Source of the DNA: a virus
DNA: 37,196 bases
Virus record (IMG/VR): IMGVR_UViG_3300009505_000034
Location: 1 to 37,196 of that record
Reading direction: 5' to 3' (one strand)
Below are positions 4,878 through 12,605 of the stretch, in pieces; within the stretch, counting starts at the first letter, position 1, and each line of letters starts with the position of its first letter. A program made the translations under genes and the position numbers. Below the pieces are notes generated by a model, which did no database searches, was not told the origin of the DNA, and was given only the letters and a program-made list of their open reading frames with translations.

Positions 4878-5828
4878 ATGAATACAGGCAGTTTTATCTC
4901 ATTACTTAAGCAAGTCATTACTCTATTAGAGGATGGATCTATTTTAAACTATGGTAAGAAGTTTTCCAATCTTACTATTACCTCTTATAGACAAGTGTAT
5001 AATCAGATGACTGCCTATAAGTTTAACTTTGACATAGAGAGTTTAGATCTTAATAACGTTAACAATAGAAAGGATAGACTTAAGGTCACCCGAAATTTAC
5101 AGTCACATGTAAATAAATATCTAAATCTTATGTTGGACGATTGTAAACACCATAACACTAGAAAAACACACCTTAAGATCATACGAACTACACTTAAGAA
5201 AGCAGAAGCATATTACGGATATATGTTCCCAGGGCTACAAAGTATGAGAGAGTTACAAACAGAAGTCATTGCATTAGATCCAACACAGGTAGAGTTAATA
5301 CATAACAACAACCCGGGAATCGAACTCGAAGATGTTTGGTACTATACCAGGCTAATGCTATACTCTTGCATGAGGGTAAGTGATTTGGTAAACTTCCAGG
5401 CATCATCCGATGGAAGCGAAGTTACTATTATAACTAAAAAAGGAATCGGATCTATATCATCTTTCTATTTACCAAAAGATGTTCGTGATTTCCTGGAGGG
5501 GAAGGGATCTTTTTCTCATTCTCAACAATACTTTAGAGTTCAACTTAAAACGTTGCTTAAATCCTATAAACAATTACACGAAAAGAAAATAGTATATACT
5601 TATGATCACAATGGGAATCCTGTGCATGAGGAAAAATTTCTTTACGACATTATAACTCCACACAAATTAAGAGCAAGCGGAATTACTTACCACTTATCAA
5701 AAGGCTTAAGTGAAATAGAGGCAAGGAATATTAGCGGTCACACAAATGGATCAACAGCATTCTACAGATACGTAAAGCACTCTAATAAATCTTCCATAGA
5801 AAAACAAAAAAAATACTCGACATTATAA
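4878..5828 (+). CDS. Tyrosine recombinase / integrase, 316 aa
   Basis: Phage integrase family with a complete catalytic set: R166 (SCMRVSDLV), K187/188 in the beta-hairpin, H262-x-x-R265 (PHKLRAS), H288 (ISGHTNGS) and a nucleophile at Y296 or Y298. Residues about 1-125 form the core-binding domain (SAM-like), with no separate arm-binding domain, as in Xer-like enzymes. It should catalyse site-specific integration, excision or resolution of the phage DNA. A 17-bp palindrome lies 30 nt behind the gene (5858-5874) and is a candidate binding site. The window has a second, larger recombinase of a different subfamily at 12606-13856. Confidence 0.92.
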   Translation: MNTGSFISLLKQVITLLEDGSILNYGKKFSNLTITSYRQVYNQMTAYKFNFDIESLDLNNVNNRKDRLKVTRNLQSHVNKYLNLMLDDCKHHNTRKTHLKIIRTTLKKAEAYYGYMFPGLQSMRELQTEVIALDPTQVELIHNNNPGIELEDVWYYTRLMLYSCMRVSDLVNFQASSDGSEVTIITKKGIGSISSFYLPKDVRDFLEGKGSFSHSQQYFRVQLKTLLKSYKQLHEKKIVYTYDHNGNPVHEEKFLYDIITPHKLRASGITYHLSKGLSEIEARNISGHTNGSTAFYRYVKHSNKSSIEKQKKYSTL

Positions 5829-5857
5829 TTATCGATATTTAGCACGAATGTTAACAA

Positions 5858-5874
5858 GTTAATAACTTATTAAC
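5858..5874. repeat. 17-bp perfect palindrome next to the recombinase gene
   Basis: GTTAATAA (5858-5865) and TTATTAAC (5867-5874) are perfect inverted repeats around one C. Related GTTAAC/TTAACAA elements flank them (5850-5878). It lies in the 155-nt non-coding gap behind the recombinase. Inverted arms of this size resemble tyrosine-recombinase core sites or a repressor operator. I see no clear promoter box in the rest of the gap (a near match TATAATTG occurs). Confidence 0.55.
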
Positions 5875-5983
5875 AACACTATGGTTCAAGTAGTATATAA
5901 TTGTCATACATTTACCTAAGTATTATATAACTAATCAATATTAGACATTACAATTACCACGACATGAAATACCTATTAAGCAC

Positions 5984-6241
5984 ATGGTCAGATTTGACTA
6001 CGAGAACAAAGAAATTATTCATGATCGTAAGAGATTTTCATTAAGAGATTTCAAAATATTTATGCTTACCTATCACGAACAGATATGCATGGACAGTAGG
6101 ATCAAAGACTGGAAATTTGACTGGGAATCCATCTTATTCCACGCTAGAAAATATTATATAGTAAATTTTTATTTAAACAATTTAAAAAATCAACAAACAA
6201 ATGAAACTGAAACGAAAACTGAAAAAAACATCAATAGGTAG
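5984..6241 (+). CDS. Protein of unknown function, 85 aa
   Basis: 85 aa, charged and aromatic (WKFDWESILFHARKYY), ending in a Thr/Glu/Lys-rich tail. No family is recognised. A 26-codon frame begins just upstream (5965-6045, MKYLLSTWSDL...) in another frame, and which of the two starts is used is unclear. Its last 41 nt overlap the start of the annealing-protein gene, suggesting either coupling or a later start of that gene. Confidence 0.6.
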   Translation: MVRFDYENKEIIHDRKRFSLRDFKIFMLTYHEQICMDSRIKDWKFDWESILFHARKYYIVNFYLNNLKNQQTNETETKTEKNINR

Positions 6242-6734
6242 AGGAGTAGATATCGTGCCATGGATTGAAAGACTAAACTATTTTAATGATTACTTTAGAC
6301 CGGAGGGCTATACCCTACAAACTGAGATAGTTGACATGAACGATAGTATTATTGTTATGACAGGAAAAGTTTATAATTCTGAACAGGTGATAGTGGCAGA
6401 TGGCATAGCACACAAGAAATCCAACGAACCTTTCTCTTATCAGAAATGCCAATCCGGAGCCTTGAATCGTGCATTATTTATACTTGGAATAGTAGATAGC
6501 GGAGAGGATTCTATAATGGATGAAGACGAAGCGAAAGAACTTCAAAGGAACAAAGCATCAAATGGATCAGATATATACCAATCTATGTTGGCATATGTAA
6601 CTGTGGATTACACCGCTGTTGAAAAGCGAATACCTGCTAACAAATCACTCTTAACTAGTGATCAGATCAAGGAATTAAAAGCCCTGATCAATGCCGAGAA
6701 ATCTAAAAAGGCAATAGCACAAGCAAGCAAATAA
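6201..6734 (+). CDS. Probable single-strand annealing protein (Erf/Rad52-like), 177 aa
   Basis: The pattern fits phage annealing proteins. An N-terminal helix (VPWIERLNYFNDYF) is followed by two strands (GYTLQTEIVDMNDSIIVMTG) and the signature-like helix QKCQSGALNRALFILGI, comparable to ETSAvGRALa-LGi in Erf/Rad52-type proteins. The C-terminal third is charged and probably disordered. Such proteins coat 3' single strands and anneal homologous DNA. The partner nuclease, a YqaJ/lambda-exo type enzyme, is encoded just downstream (6968), which is the classic pairing and the strongest argument. The assignment is by pattern, so another OB- or Rad52-fold role is possible. Confidence 0.6.
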   Translation: MKLKRKLKKTSIGRGVDIVPWIERLNYFNDYFRPEGYTLQTEIVDMNDSIIVMTGKVYNSEQVIVADGIAHKKSNEPFSYQKCQSGALNRALFILGIVDSGEDSIMDEDEAKELQRNKASNGSDIYQSMLAYVTVDYTAVEKRIPANKSLLTSDQIKELKALINAEKSKKAIAQASK

Positions 6735-6740
6735 ATATTT

Positions 6741-6805
6741 AGGGAGGCCTCAAGCCAACAAGAATTATTAGTAAGAGCATCCGCACTTACCAGGCCTCCC
6801 TTTTT
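6741..6805 (+). terminator. Intrinsic terminator with a long structured loop
   Basis: AGGGAGGCCT (6741-6750) pairs perfectly with AGGCCTCCCT (6792-6801), and T6801-T6805 forms the T tract. The 41-nt loop holds a second hairpin, GTAAG (6771-6775)/CTTAC (6786-6790). It lies 6 nt behind the annealing-protein stop and just ahead of the ribbon-helix-helix gene, so it would reduce read-through to the exonuclease. Confidence 0.8.
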
Positions 6806-6815
6806 CTAAAATGAA

Positions 6816-6971
6816 ATGATGAAAAGAGGAATTACAGAGAAATTATCAACTAGAATTACTTTTAGACTTACACCAAGAGAGGTTCAGAAACTACACATGG
6901 CATGTGTATCAAAGAACAAAAATATATCTGAAGTAATTAGAGAGTCACTAAAACAAACCTGTGAAATATGA
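6816..6971 (+). CDS. Ribbon-helix-helix protein, 51 aa
   Basis: A 51-aa frame starting with ATGATG at 6816 and overlapping the exonuclease start by 4 nt (ATGA 6968-6971). The layout is that of Arc/CopG-type DNA-binding proteins: a short strand (STRITFRLTP), helix A (REVQKLHMACVSK) and helix B (NISEVIRESLKQ). Such dimers bind operator DNA and often autoregulate. The terminator directly upstream suggests it begins a separately controlled unit with the exonuclease. Confidence 0.75.
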   Translation: MMKRGITEKLSTRITFRLTPREVQKLHMACVSKNKNISEVIRESLKQTCEI

Positions 6972-7993
6972 GCAAGATAACTAGAATACCAACAGCCAAC
7001 TTACCTTACGCAGAGTGGGTTGCATTAAGAAAAACATTAGTATATAAAGGAATGGTCGGAGGATCTGATGCCTCTACCTTATTAGGACTTAATCCCTGGA
7101 CATCCAAGATCACAAGATGGAATCAGTCTGTAGGTACAGCCAACATGAAAAACATAGACAACGAGATTATGTTTCATGGTAGGTTGTTAGAAGATTATGT
7201 GGCTGATCTATGGCAGTATTGGACAGGAGATCCAATTGAAATGATAGATAACTATCAAAGCAAAACTAAATTAAGAAAGTCCATCAGAAGAAATTCAATT
7301 TTCATTAATGAGAAGTACCCTTTCTTGTTTGCTAACATTGATAGACAAATAACAAAGCACGATGAGATGTCCGGTAGAGGTGTATTGGAGATCAAAACAA
7401 TCTCAGGATACAATGCAGATAAATGGGAAGGCGGAATACCTCCTTACTACATAGCACAGATCCAATTATATATGCTTGTTTTAGGATATGACTACGGACA
7501 GTTTGCTTTCCTGAAGGATGGAAGGCATATGGATGTTTTTACTGTTGAGGCTAATCAAAACATACAAGAAACTATTCTTATTGAAGGAGAAAAGTTTTAT
7601 AACAGTGTCCAGGAAGCAAGAGGTATCATTGATATTGAAGGGGTTCAAGGAAACACTAATGATGCTTACAGACTTATATCTCATTTAGAGCCGGATGTTG
7701 AGAATGAGTACAAGGTTGACCTAGATCAGTTCTTATCTTTTAAGCATAAAGCAATGCTAGATAGAGTTAAGATAGACTCTGACGAAGAAATAACCGAACT
7801 GACTCAGAGTTACATTCAATTTAGAGAGGATGAAAAGGTTGCAAAGTCCGGGAAACAATTGGCGATGCAACAGATCAAACAAATATTACTACACAGACAG
7901 GCACAAGAAGTGGATTTTGGTGATAGTGGTAGAATCGTTTGGGGAAAGACCTTTAACGTAAGATACAAGGACGTAAAAAAACTAAACTTTTAA
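6968..7993 (+). CDS. YqaJ / lambda exonuclease-like recombination nuclease, 341 aa
   Basis: PD-(D/E)XK nuclease of the YqaJ viral recombinase type. The N-terminal motif is GGSDASTLLGLNPW (31-44). Catalytic residues are E75 (GRLLEDYVA), D125 (FANIDR), E141-I-K143 (VLEIKT) and the QIQLY motif (164-168). Known relatives degrade one strand of linear duplex 5' to 3', making 3' tails for the partner annealing protein. That partner is likely encoded at 6201-6734. The C-terminal 120 residues are helical. The length fits the family. Confidence 0.93.
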   Translation: MSKITRIPTANLPYAEWVALRKTLVYKGMVGGSDASTLLGLNPWTSKITRWNQSVGTANMKNIDNEIMFHGRLLEDYVADLWQYWTGDPIEMIDNYQSKTKLRKSIRRNSIFINEKYPFLFANIDRQITKHDEMSGRGVLEIKTISGYNADKWEGGIPPYYIAQIQLYMLVLGYDYGQFAFLKDGRHMDVFTVEANQNIQETILIEGEKFYNSVQEARGIIDIEGVQGNTNDAYRLISHLEPDVENEYKVDLDQFLSFKHKAMLDRVKIDSDEEITELTQSYIQFREDEKVAKSGKQLAMQQIKQILLHRQAQEVDFGDSGRIVWGKTFNVRYKDVKKLNF

Positions 7994-7994
7994 G

Positions 7995-8360
7995 ATGAAA
8001 TTACTAGATATTAAAAAAGGAATACTAAATAACCTAGCAGTTAGAAACTCACACACTCTAGAGGTAGATCCTGTATTGGAAGGCAACTCATATTTTGGAC
8101 TATGCATTTTTGTAGGTGTATCAAGGATGTTCAACTTCTCTAAGGAAGAGATCCAGGAGTTTTTGTATGAACCAATGTCTCATGTTGAGTTTTTAGAAGA
8201 AAAGTTTTTGTCAATATTGGATACATACTTTAACACTAAAGAACCTAGTATAACAACTAAAGGTTTTTACACTAAAACTAACTTAATATTAAATCATATC
8301 AGACTTGAGCATCAAAAATCAGTTTCTCTTGCAGATATAATTAAAGATAAAATCAAATGA
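7995..8360 (+). CDS. Protein of unknown function, 121 aa
   Basis: Starts 1 nt after the exonuclease stop and overlaps the next gene by 4 nt, so it is part of the recombination operon. The 121-aa product looks like an alpha/beta domain with a central helix (FSKEEIQEFLYEPMSHVEFL) and a C-terminal helix. The spacing of residues (VRNSHTLEVDPVL..., FGLCIFVGVSRMF) is vaguely like small DnaA- or helix-turn-helix-type domains of phage replication genes, but no firm match is seen. Confidence 0.8.
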   Translation: MKLLDIKKGILNNLAVRNSHTLEVDPVLEGNSYFGLCIFVGVSRMFNFSKEEIQEFLYEPMSHVEFLEEKFLSILDTYFNTKEPSITTKGFYTKTNLILNHIRLEHQKSVSLADIIKDKIK

Positions 8361-8620
8361 ATATAACTGTACTAGGACAAATAAAATTTATGTCCGAACC
8401 TAAAGAAGTAAATGGAACAGATGGAGAAAGACATTCATTTAAAACTATATGGTTAAAAACTTTGGAAGACTCATACATTGCTGTCAACTGTTGGGATGAT
8501 TTTATTAAAAAAACTGATGGGTTTAAGTTATCAGAAATTGTAACACTTGATTGTAAGATAGAGTCACATAGAAATAAGAAAAACCCTTTGCTGTTCTACC
8601 ATAAAATATTACTAAGATGA
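8357..8620 (+). CDS. OB-fold, SSB-like small protein, 87 aa
   Basis: 87 aa of alternating beta strands: MNITVLGQIKFMSEPK, then HSFKTIWLKTLEDSYIAVN, then EIVTLDCKIESHRN. This is the strand pattern of an OB-fold single-strand binding domain, with basic and aromatic residues on the expected faces. It lacks the acidic C-terminal tip that the SSB at 11647 has. It overlaps both neighbours by 4 nt. It may bind ssDNA during replication or assist the annealing protein; the assignment is by pattern only. Confidence 0.65.
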   Translation: MNITVLGQIKFMSEPKEVNGTDGERHSFKTIWLKTLEDSYIAVNCWDDFIKKTDGFKLSEIVTLDCKIESHRNKKNPLLFYHKILLR

Positions 8621-9231
8621 TTAGATCTACAACAATTATATATGAAGTGCTTAGGAAACACGACCTGTCTCCATTAGCATACATGTTGTGCGATCTGATA
8701 TACAAATACACATCAGTAGATGGGTTTTGCGATAAAACACTAACAGATCTAGCGGAGGAGTTAAACTCTTCATCTAGGACTATGAGTAGATATATGACAG
8801 AGTTATCAGAGAAAGGCACTGTTGAGAACATAGGCACTAAAGCACATCCAAAGTTTAGAACTACTCCCCTTTGGTTTGATGTTGCAGTATCCGAGAGCAA
8901 TGCAAAGATATCTCTTGAATATCAGAAGGTATGTAAGGAAGTTATATCCTACCTAAATGAGAGATTTAACCATAAATACAACCCAAGAACTTATGAGAAG
9001 AGATTTAAAAGCATCTTATCTAAAAAGTTTGATGGTGAGTTAGTCACAGGATCACAGATGGTAGATGTATTTGTGTGGTGTAAAGAAAATTGGAGCCAAA
9101 AATATCAGTCCTCTGTTACTCCTGAGGTAATCTTTGGTAACAAATTCGTAGAGAAGTATCTAATACAATATAAAGAGTGGGAGACAACGAGTAAGGTCAC
9201 CCCCAACAGAAGAAACGTAGCAATAATATGA
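8617..9231 (+). CDS. Replisome organiser: winged helix plus phage C-terminal domain, 204 aa
   Basis: Residues 1-80 look like a winged helix-turn-helix (DKTLTDLAEELNSSSRTMSR). Residues about 104-183 match the conserved phage C-terminal domain found in replication organisers (VISYLNERFNHKYNPRT...; VTPEVIFGNKFVEKYL). Known members bind the phage origin and bring in helicase or loader. It overlaps the primase-helicase gene by 4 nt, in line with this role. Any origin sequence inside this gene was not identified. Confidence 0.8.
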   Translation: MIRSTTIIYEVLRKHDLSPLAYMLCDLIYKYTSVDGFCDKTLTDLAEELNSSSRTMSRYMTELSEKGTVENIGTKAHPKFRTTPLWFDVAVSESNAKISLEYQKVCKEVISYLNERFNHKYNPRTYEKRFKSILSKKFDGELVTGSQMVDVFVWCKENWSQKYQSSVTPEVIFGNKFVEKYLIQYKEWETTSKVTPNRRNVAII

Positions 9232-10952
9232 GCGATAATTTATCTAAACTGCAAGACATTGGCATTGAAGTCAATGGAAATAGTAACTCAGAACCTCAAA
9301 AGACTAAATGTCCTAAGTGTTCACACGATAGAAGAAAGAATAAGAATGAAAAATGCCTTAGGGTATGGGTAGAGACAGGAACTTATTACTGTCATCACTG
9401 CGGAGATAACGGATCTGTTGCTGAGTATGAGACTAAGTATGAGATGCCTGTTGTAAAAGCATCTGCATTAAGTGACAAGGTGTTAAAGTTTTTTAAGGAC
9501 AGAGGAATAAACGAAAGCACAATAGAATACTTTGGAGTTACCGAGGGTGTAGAGTATATGCCTCAGGTGTCTGCTGAAAGACCTGTTATACAATTCAATT
9601 ACATAAGAAAAGGTAGAAGGATCAATATTAAATTTAGAGATTCACAGAAGAACTTTAAATTAAATAAAGGATCTGAGTTGATCATGTATGGTCTCGACTT
9701 AATCAAACCGGCTTCCTGGTGTATTATAACTGAAGGAGAGTTTGATGCTATGGCTTTTTATGAGGCCGGATCACAGGAAGGAAGACTTATGTTCGCTTGT
9801 TCTGTACCTAATGGTGCATCAACCGGAAATCAAAACCTCACATACTTAGATAATAGTATTGATGAGTTTGAAAATAAAGAAAAAATATACCTGGCTTTAG
9901 ATAATGATGCTCCAGGTATTAAATTAAGAGATGAATTATCGAGAAGGCTTGGAAAAGAAAGAGTCTGGTTAGTAAGTTTTCCAGATGGATGTAAGGATGC
10001 CAATGATGTTTTACTTAAACATGGATCAAAAGAACTAACTAACTGTATTGATCAAGCAAAACCCTTTCCCCTGGAAGGTGTAAGTAAAGCATCAGATTCT
10101 CGATCTGAAATACACAACTTATATAATCATGGTATGCCTAAGGGAGATACTATTGGATATGAAAAGTTTGACGAGTTAATGTCTTGGAGACCAGGTGAAT
10201 TTACTTTAGTAACAGGAGTCCCTGGACATGGTAAGTCTAGTTTTGTAGATCAAGTTGCTATAGAATTAGCAAAGAAGGGAAGGAAGTTTGGAATATTTTC
10301 TGCTGAGAAACAACCAATTAAAGTACATGTTGCTGAACTTATTGAGAAGTATTCAGGTAAAAGGTTTGGTAAAGGATCTATAGATAATTTACAACCTGAG
10401 GAATTAGATCCGGCTATTGACTTCATAAATGATCACTTCTTTTTTATAAATCTAAAAGACAACGATCTAACTGTTGATGGGATTTTAAACAAAGGAAAGG
10501 AATTAGTCAAAAAACTAGGTATAGACTTTTTAATCATAGATAATTGGGCATTCGTAGAGCATAAGATTGAACGAGGAATGAATGAGCATCAGTATACAGG
10601 TATGCAGTTGTCTAAAATAAAAATATTTAAAGAGTCATTTGATTGTGGTGTAGTGTTAGTTGCTCACCCACAGAAACTTAAGAAGGAAAATGGGAAGGTT
10701 GAAGTCGCTTCAGGTTACAGCGTAAGTGGTTCTTCCCACTTCTTTAACAAAGTAGATAATGGTATTACTGTTTATCGAGATTTTGAAAAAGAACTTGTAG
10801 AGGTACATGTATGGAAAGTCAGGTGGAGGTTTACCGGTAAGACAGGTATGCAGGAATTTAAATATAATTTAACAACAACGTGCTACAATGAATACAGCGA
10901 CAATGGGCAAGAGACAGCACCGGGGCAATTCCCGAAGTTTAGAGGACAATAA
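9228..10952 (+). CDS. Primase-helicase, T7 gp4-like, 574 aa
   Basis: Complete two-domain enzyme. The zinc-binding domain has C28, C31, C55 and C58 (TKCPKC, YYCHHC). TOPRIM has E169/E171/D173 (ITEGEFDAM) and D225/D227 (ALDNDAPG). The RecA-like hexameric helicase has Walker A GVPGHGKS (330-337), catalytic E360 (FSAEK), Walker B LIIDNW (435-440), VLVAHP (476-481) and the C-terminal basic motif WKVRWRF. The length is close to T7 gp4 (566 aa). It unwinds DNA and makes primers at the phage fork. No polymerase is in the window. Confidence 0.96.
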   Translation: MSDNLSKLQDIGIEVNGNSNSEPQKTKCPKCSHDRRKNKNEKCLRVWVETGTYYCHHCGDNGSVAEYETKYEMPVVKASALSDKVLKFFKDRGINESTIEYFGVTEGVEYMPQVSAERPVIQFNYIRKGRRINIKFRDSQKNFKLNKGSELIMYGLDLIKPASWCIITEGEFDAMAFYEAGSQEGRLMFACSVPNGASTGNQNLTYLDNSIDEFENKEKIYLALDNDAPGIKLRDELSRRLGKERVWLVSFPDGCKDANDVLLKHGSKELTNCIDQAKPFPLEGVSKASDSRSEIHNLYNHGMPKGDTIGYEKFDELMSWRPGEFTLVTGVPGHGKSSFVDQVAIELAKKGRKFGIFSAEKQPIKVHVAELIEKYSGKRFGKGSIDNLQPEELDPAIDFINDHFFFINLKDNDLTVDGILNKGKELVKKLGIDFLIIDNWAFVEHKIERGMNEHQYTGMQLSKIKIFKESFDCGVVLVAHPQKLKKENGKVEVASGYSVSGSSHFFNKVDNGITVYRDFEKELVEVHVWKVRWRFTGKTGMQEFKYNLTTTCYNEYSDNGQETAPGQFPKFRGQ

Positions 10953-11232
10953 TCAGAACTTACACCGGGTATCTTGGACCACAAATAAATGGGGCGGCAA
11001 GATCGGTAAGCAAGAAAAGTTTGATAGCGGTCAACTTTTACGTCTTGCTAACATAGATGAGATTGTTCCTGGTAAAGAAGAATACTTCATGAGGCCCAAT
11101 GCACATGGTGAAGATTATTATTTAATCTATAAAGGATTTGATAAATCAACAGAGTACAAGGACATACAAAGTTTTGTAAAGCACAAGATGATTTATGTTT
11201 ATAAGGATTTTAATAAATATGGCAAACACTAA
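10888..11232 (+). CDS. Protein of unknown function, 114 aa
   Basis: The start is uncertain: ATG 10888 or 10903, both within the end of the primase-helicase gene (overlap 50-65 nt). No later in-frame ATG precedes residue 68. The product has a basic, probably disordered N terminus and a folded part (FDSGQLLRLANIDEIVPG, DYYLIYKGFDK). No family is recognised. Its end overlaps the resolvase-like gene by 14 nt. Confidence 0.65.
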   Translation: MNTATMGKRQHRGNSRSLEDNNQNLHRVSWTTNKWGGKIGKQEKFDSGQLLRLANIDEIVPGKEEYFMRPNAHGEDYYLIYKGFDKSTEYKDIQSFVKHKMIYVYKDFNKYGKH

Positions 11233-11566
11233 CAGAAACAAAGGACACAATTACGAAAGACAATTGGTCAAAGACTTTAAAGAATTAGGATTTACAGATT
11301 GCGTTACCTCAAGGTATGGATCTAAGATGTTGGATGATCGTGGTATAGATCTAATGAACACAGGACCATTTGTGATACAAGCAAAATGCTACAAGAGAAA
11401 CCCACAGTATAAAAAAGTATTAGCGGACATGGTTATACAGCCAACAGATGTCCCTATTATTTTTCATAAAGCACCAGGAGGAAAAGAATATTGCATCCTA
11501 CACAAAGAGGATATGATGGAACTTCTACAAATGCTAATTAGTAATAAGATTATAAATACACCATAA
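11219..11566 (+). CDS. Resolvase-like PD-(D/E)XK nuclease, 115 aa
   Basis: Start chosen at ATG 11219 because the protein then begins MANTNRNKGHNYERQL, the usual start of Hjc-type Holliday junction resolvases. Key residues are E13 (NYERQL), S35 (RYGSKM), D44 (DRGIDLM) and Q54-A-K56 (VIQAKCY). The usual E of ExK is Q here, a variant seen in related restriction-type nucleases. It would cut branched DNA before packaging or during recombination. It overlaps the preceding gene by 14 nt. About 80 nt of structured non-coding RNA separates it from ssb. Confidence 0.75.
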   Translation: MANTNRNKGHNYERQLVKDFKELGFTDCVTSRYGSKMLDDRGIDLMNTGPFVIQAKCYKRNPQYKKVLADMVIQPTDVPIIFHKAPGGKEYCILHKEDMMELLQMLISNKIINTP

Positions 11567-11569
11567 TAA

Positions 11570-11620
11570 CTGAAAAAGTCCTGAAATATTTTCAGGCGAG
11601 AAGTGTCAAAACTTCTGAAT
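11570..11620 (+). other. Tandem hairpins in the ssb leader, possible decayed hammerhead
   Basis: CCTGAAA (11580-11586) pairs with TTTCAGG (11590-11596), and AAGT (11601-11604) with its complement (11611-11614). Laid on the hammerheads at 1060 and 2052, the order is the same: CTGA, stem II, C-GA-x-A, stem III, T-C. Two core bases are wrong, however (G8 is A, A14 is G), and stem I hardly pairs. The element begins 3 nt after a stop codon, and its C17 equivalent (11615) would leave a 31-nt leader before ATG 11647, the same geometry as the two intact copies. Probably not active. Confidence 0.4.
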
Positions 11621-11646
11621 ATATATAACACTTTAATTATTTAATT

Positions 11647-12030
11647 ATGTCAAATTCATTAGAATTACAAGGTCGCATCAAAAACATCTCAGATGCAGTA
11701 ACCATTCAAACCCAAAAGGGAGACATTGAAAAAAGAGTATTAACAGTTGAACTTGGTGGAGACACTCAGTATCCTGTAGAGTATCCTGTTGAAGCAATTG
11801 GTGCTAAAGCAAACCTGTTTAGTGCATACAAAGAAGGAGACGAAGTATCAGTTTCTATTAACCTTAGAAGTTACAGAGATCGTAATGGAGAGTTAAGAAC
11901 GGCTAATGCTAATGCATGGAAGATCACTTATGCAGATGGAAACATTCCAAATGGAAAGGCAAAATCTCATGAGCAGAAAGTTGAAAACTTTGTCAACGGA
12001 AAGCAAGAAGGTGCTGATTTACCATTCTAA
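11647..12030 (+). CDS. ssb: Single-strand DNA-binding protein, DUF3127-like, 127 aa
   Basis: OB-fold strand pattern (LELQGRIKNISDAVTI, KRVLTVELG, EVSVSINLRSYRDRNGE, AWKITYAD) of the DUF3127 type common in Bacteroidota. A flexible tail ends in ADLPF, matching the acidic-proline-phenylalanine tip through which SSBs recruit replication partners. It protects single strands at the fork and during recombination. The first codons follow the two-hairpin leader 11570-11620. It probably shares an operon with the next gene, 3 nt downstream. Confidence 0.82.
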   Translation: MSNSLELQGRIKNISDAVTIQTQKGDIEKRVLTVELGGDTQYPVEYPVEAIGAKANLFSAYKEGDEVSVSINLRSYRDRNGELRTANANAWKITYADGNIPNGKAKSHEQKVENFVNGKQEGADLPF

Positions 12031-12033
12031 TTA

Positions 12034-12369
12034 ATGGATACTAGAGAAAAAATTGAGAGGGTTGGTGCTGAAATCATCAGCCTTCTCATCTCTAAAAACG
12101 CTGACTATGGTGATAGTGCTACATCACCGATCAATGTTTTTAGTGAGGGCAATGCAGTAGTTTCCTTATGTGCTAGGATAGATGATAAATTATCTAGAAT
12201 TAAACAGAAAGGAATATATGATAAAACTGAAGATACTGTTAAAGATCTTACAGGATACCTAATACTTTTGTTGATCGCTTTGAAAGATCAAAAACAGCCA
12301 ACAGAGGATATGAAGAATAGAAACAAACCTTTTAGAGATCATTCTGGATGGTTTTCAAATCACACTTAA
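12034..12369 (+). CDS. DUF1599-like protein (nucleotide modification associated domain 1), 111 aa
   Basis: Residues about 20-85 fit the DUF1599/Nmad1 pattern: SKNADYGDSATSP, then ARIDDKLSRIKQKG, then EDTVKDLTGYLILLLIAL. These helical proteins resemble MazG-like all-alpha nucleotide pyrophosphohydrolases (acidic residues in ExxD-type positions) and often sit beside DNA-modification genes in phages. No modification enzyme is in this window. It starts 3 nt after ssb. The substrate is unknown. Confidence 0.75.
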   Translation: MDTREKIERVGAEIISLLISKNADYGDSATSPINVFSEGNAVVSLCARIDDKLSRIKQKGIYDKTEDTVKDLTGYLILLLIALKDQKQPTEDMKNRNKPFRDHSGWFSNHT

Positions 12370-12380
12370 ACCATAAAAAA

Positions 12381-12593
12381 ATGGCACACGATATTCACGC
12401 TATTGAAGAAGCAATTAGTCTATTAAAAAAAGATGGTTACATAGTCTATAAGAGATCTACAAAAAGTCCAAGGATCTACGATACACTTGGTATAAGTAAA
12501 CTTATAAGTATTACAAAGAAAGAAGAAGATCTAAGTGAAAAAAGAATGAATATTATTGGGCAAAATGGGAATGATGGCTTGCATTACAAATAA
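12381..12593 (+). CDS. Small protein at the end of the rightward block, 70 aa
   Basis: I chose ATG 12381 (MAHDIHAIEEAISLLKKDGY), 11 nt after the preceding stop, over the start at 12348 that overlaps the preceding gene. It has a helix followed by GYIVYKRSTK, similar to small phage proteins with an 'LKxxGYxVxK' segment, of unknown function. Its stop overlaps a small hairpin (12583-12588/12594-12599). The convergent recombinase gene ends only 12 nt away. Confidence 0.7.
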   Translation: MAHDIHAIEEAISLLKKDGYIVYKRSTKSPRIYDTLGISKLISITKKEEDLSEKRMNIIGQNGNDGLHYK

Positions 12594-12605
12594 TGTAATC
12601 ATCTC

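Noticed and set aside
8523-8900. Minus-strand 125-codon frame
   Set aside because: Lies opposite the OB-fold gene and the replisome organiser, whose protein sequences are clearly meaningful.
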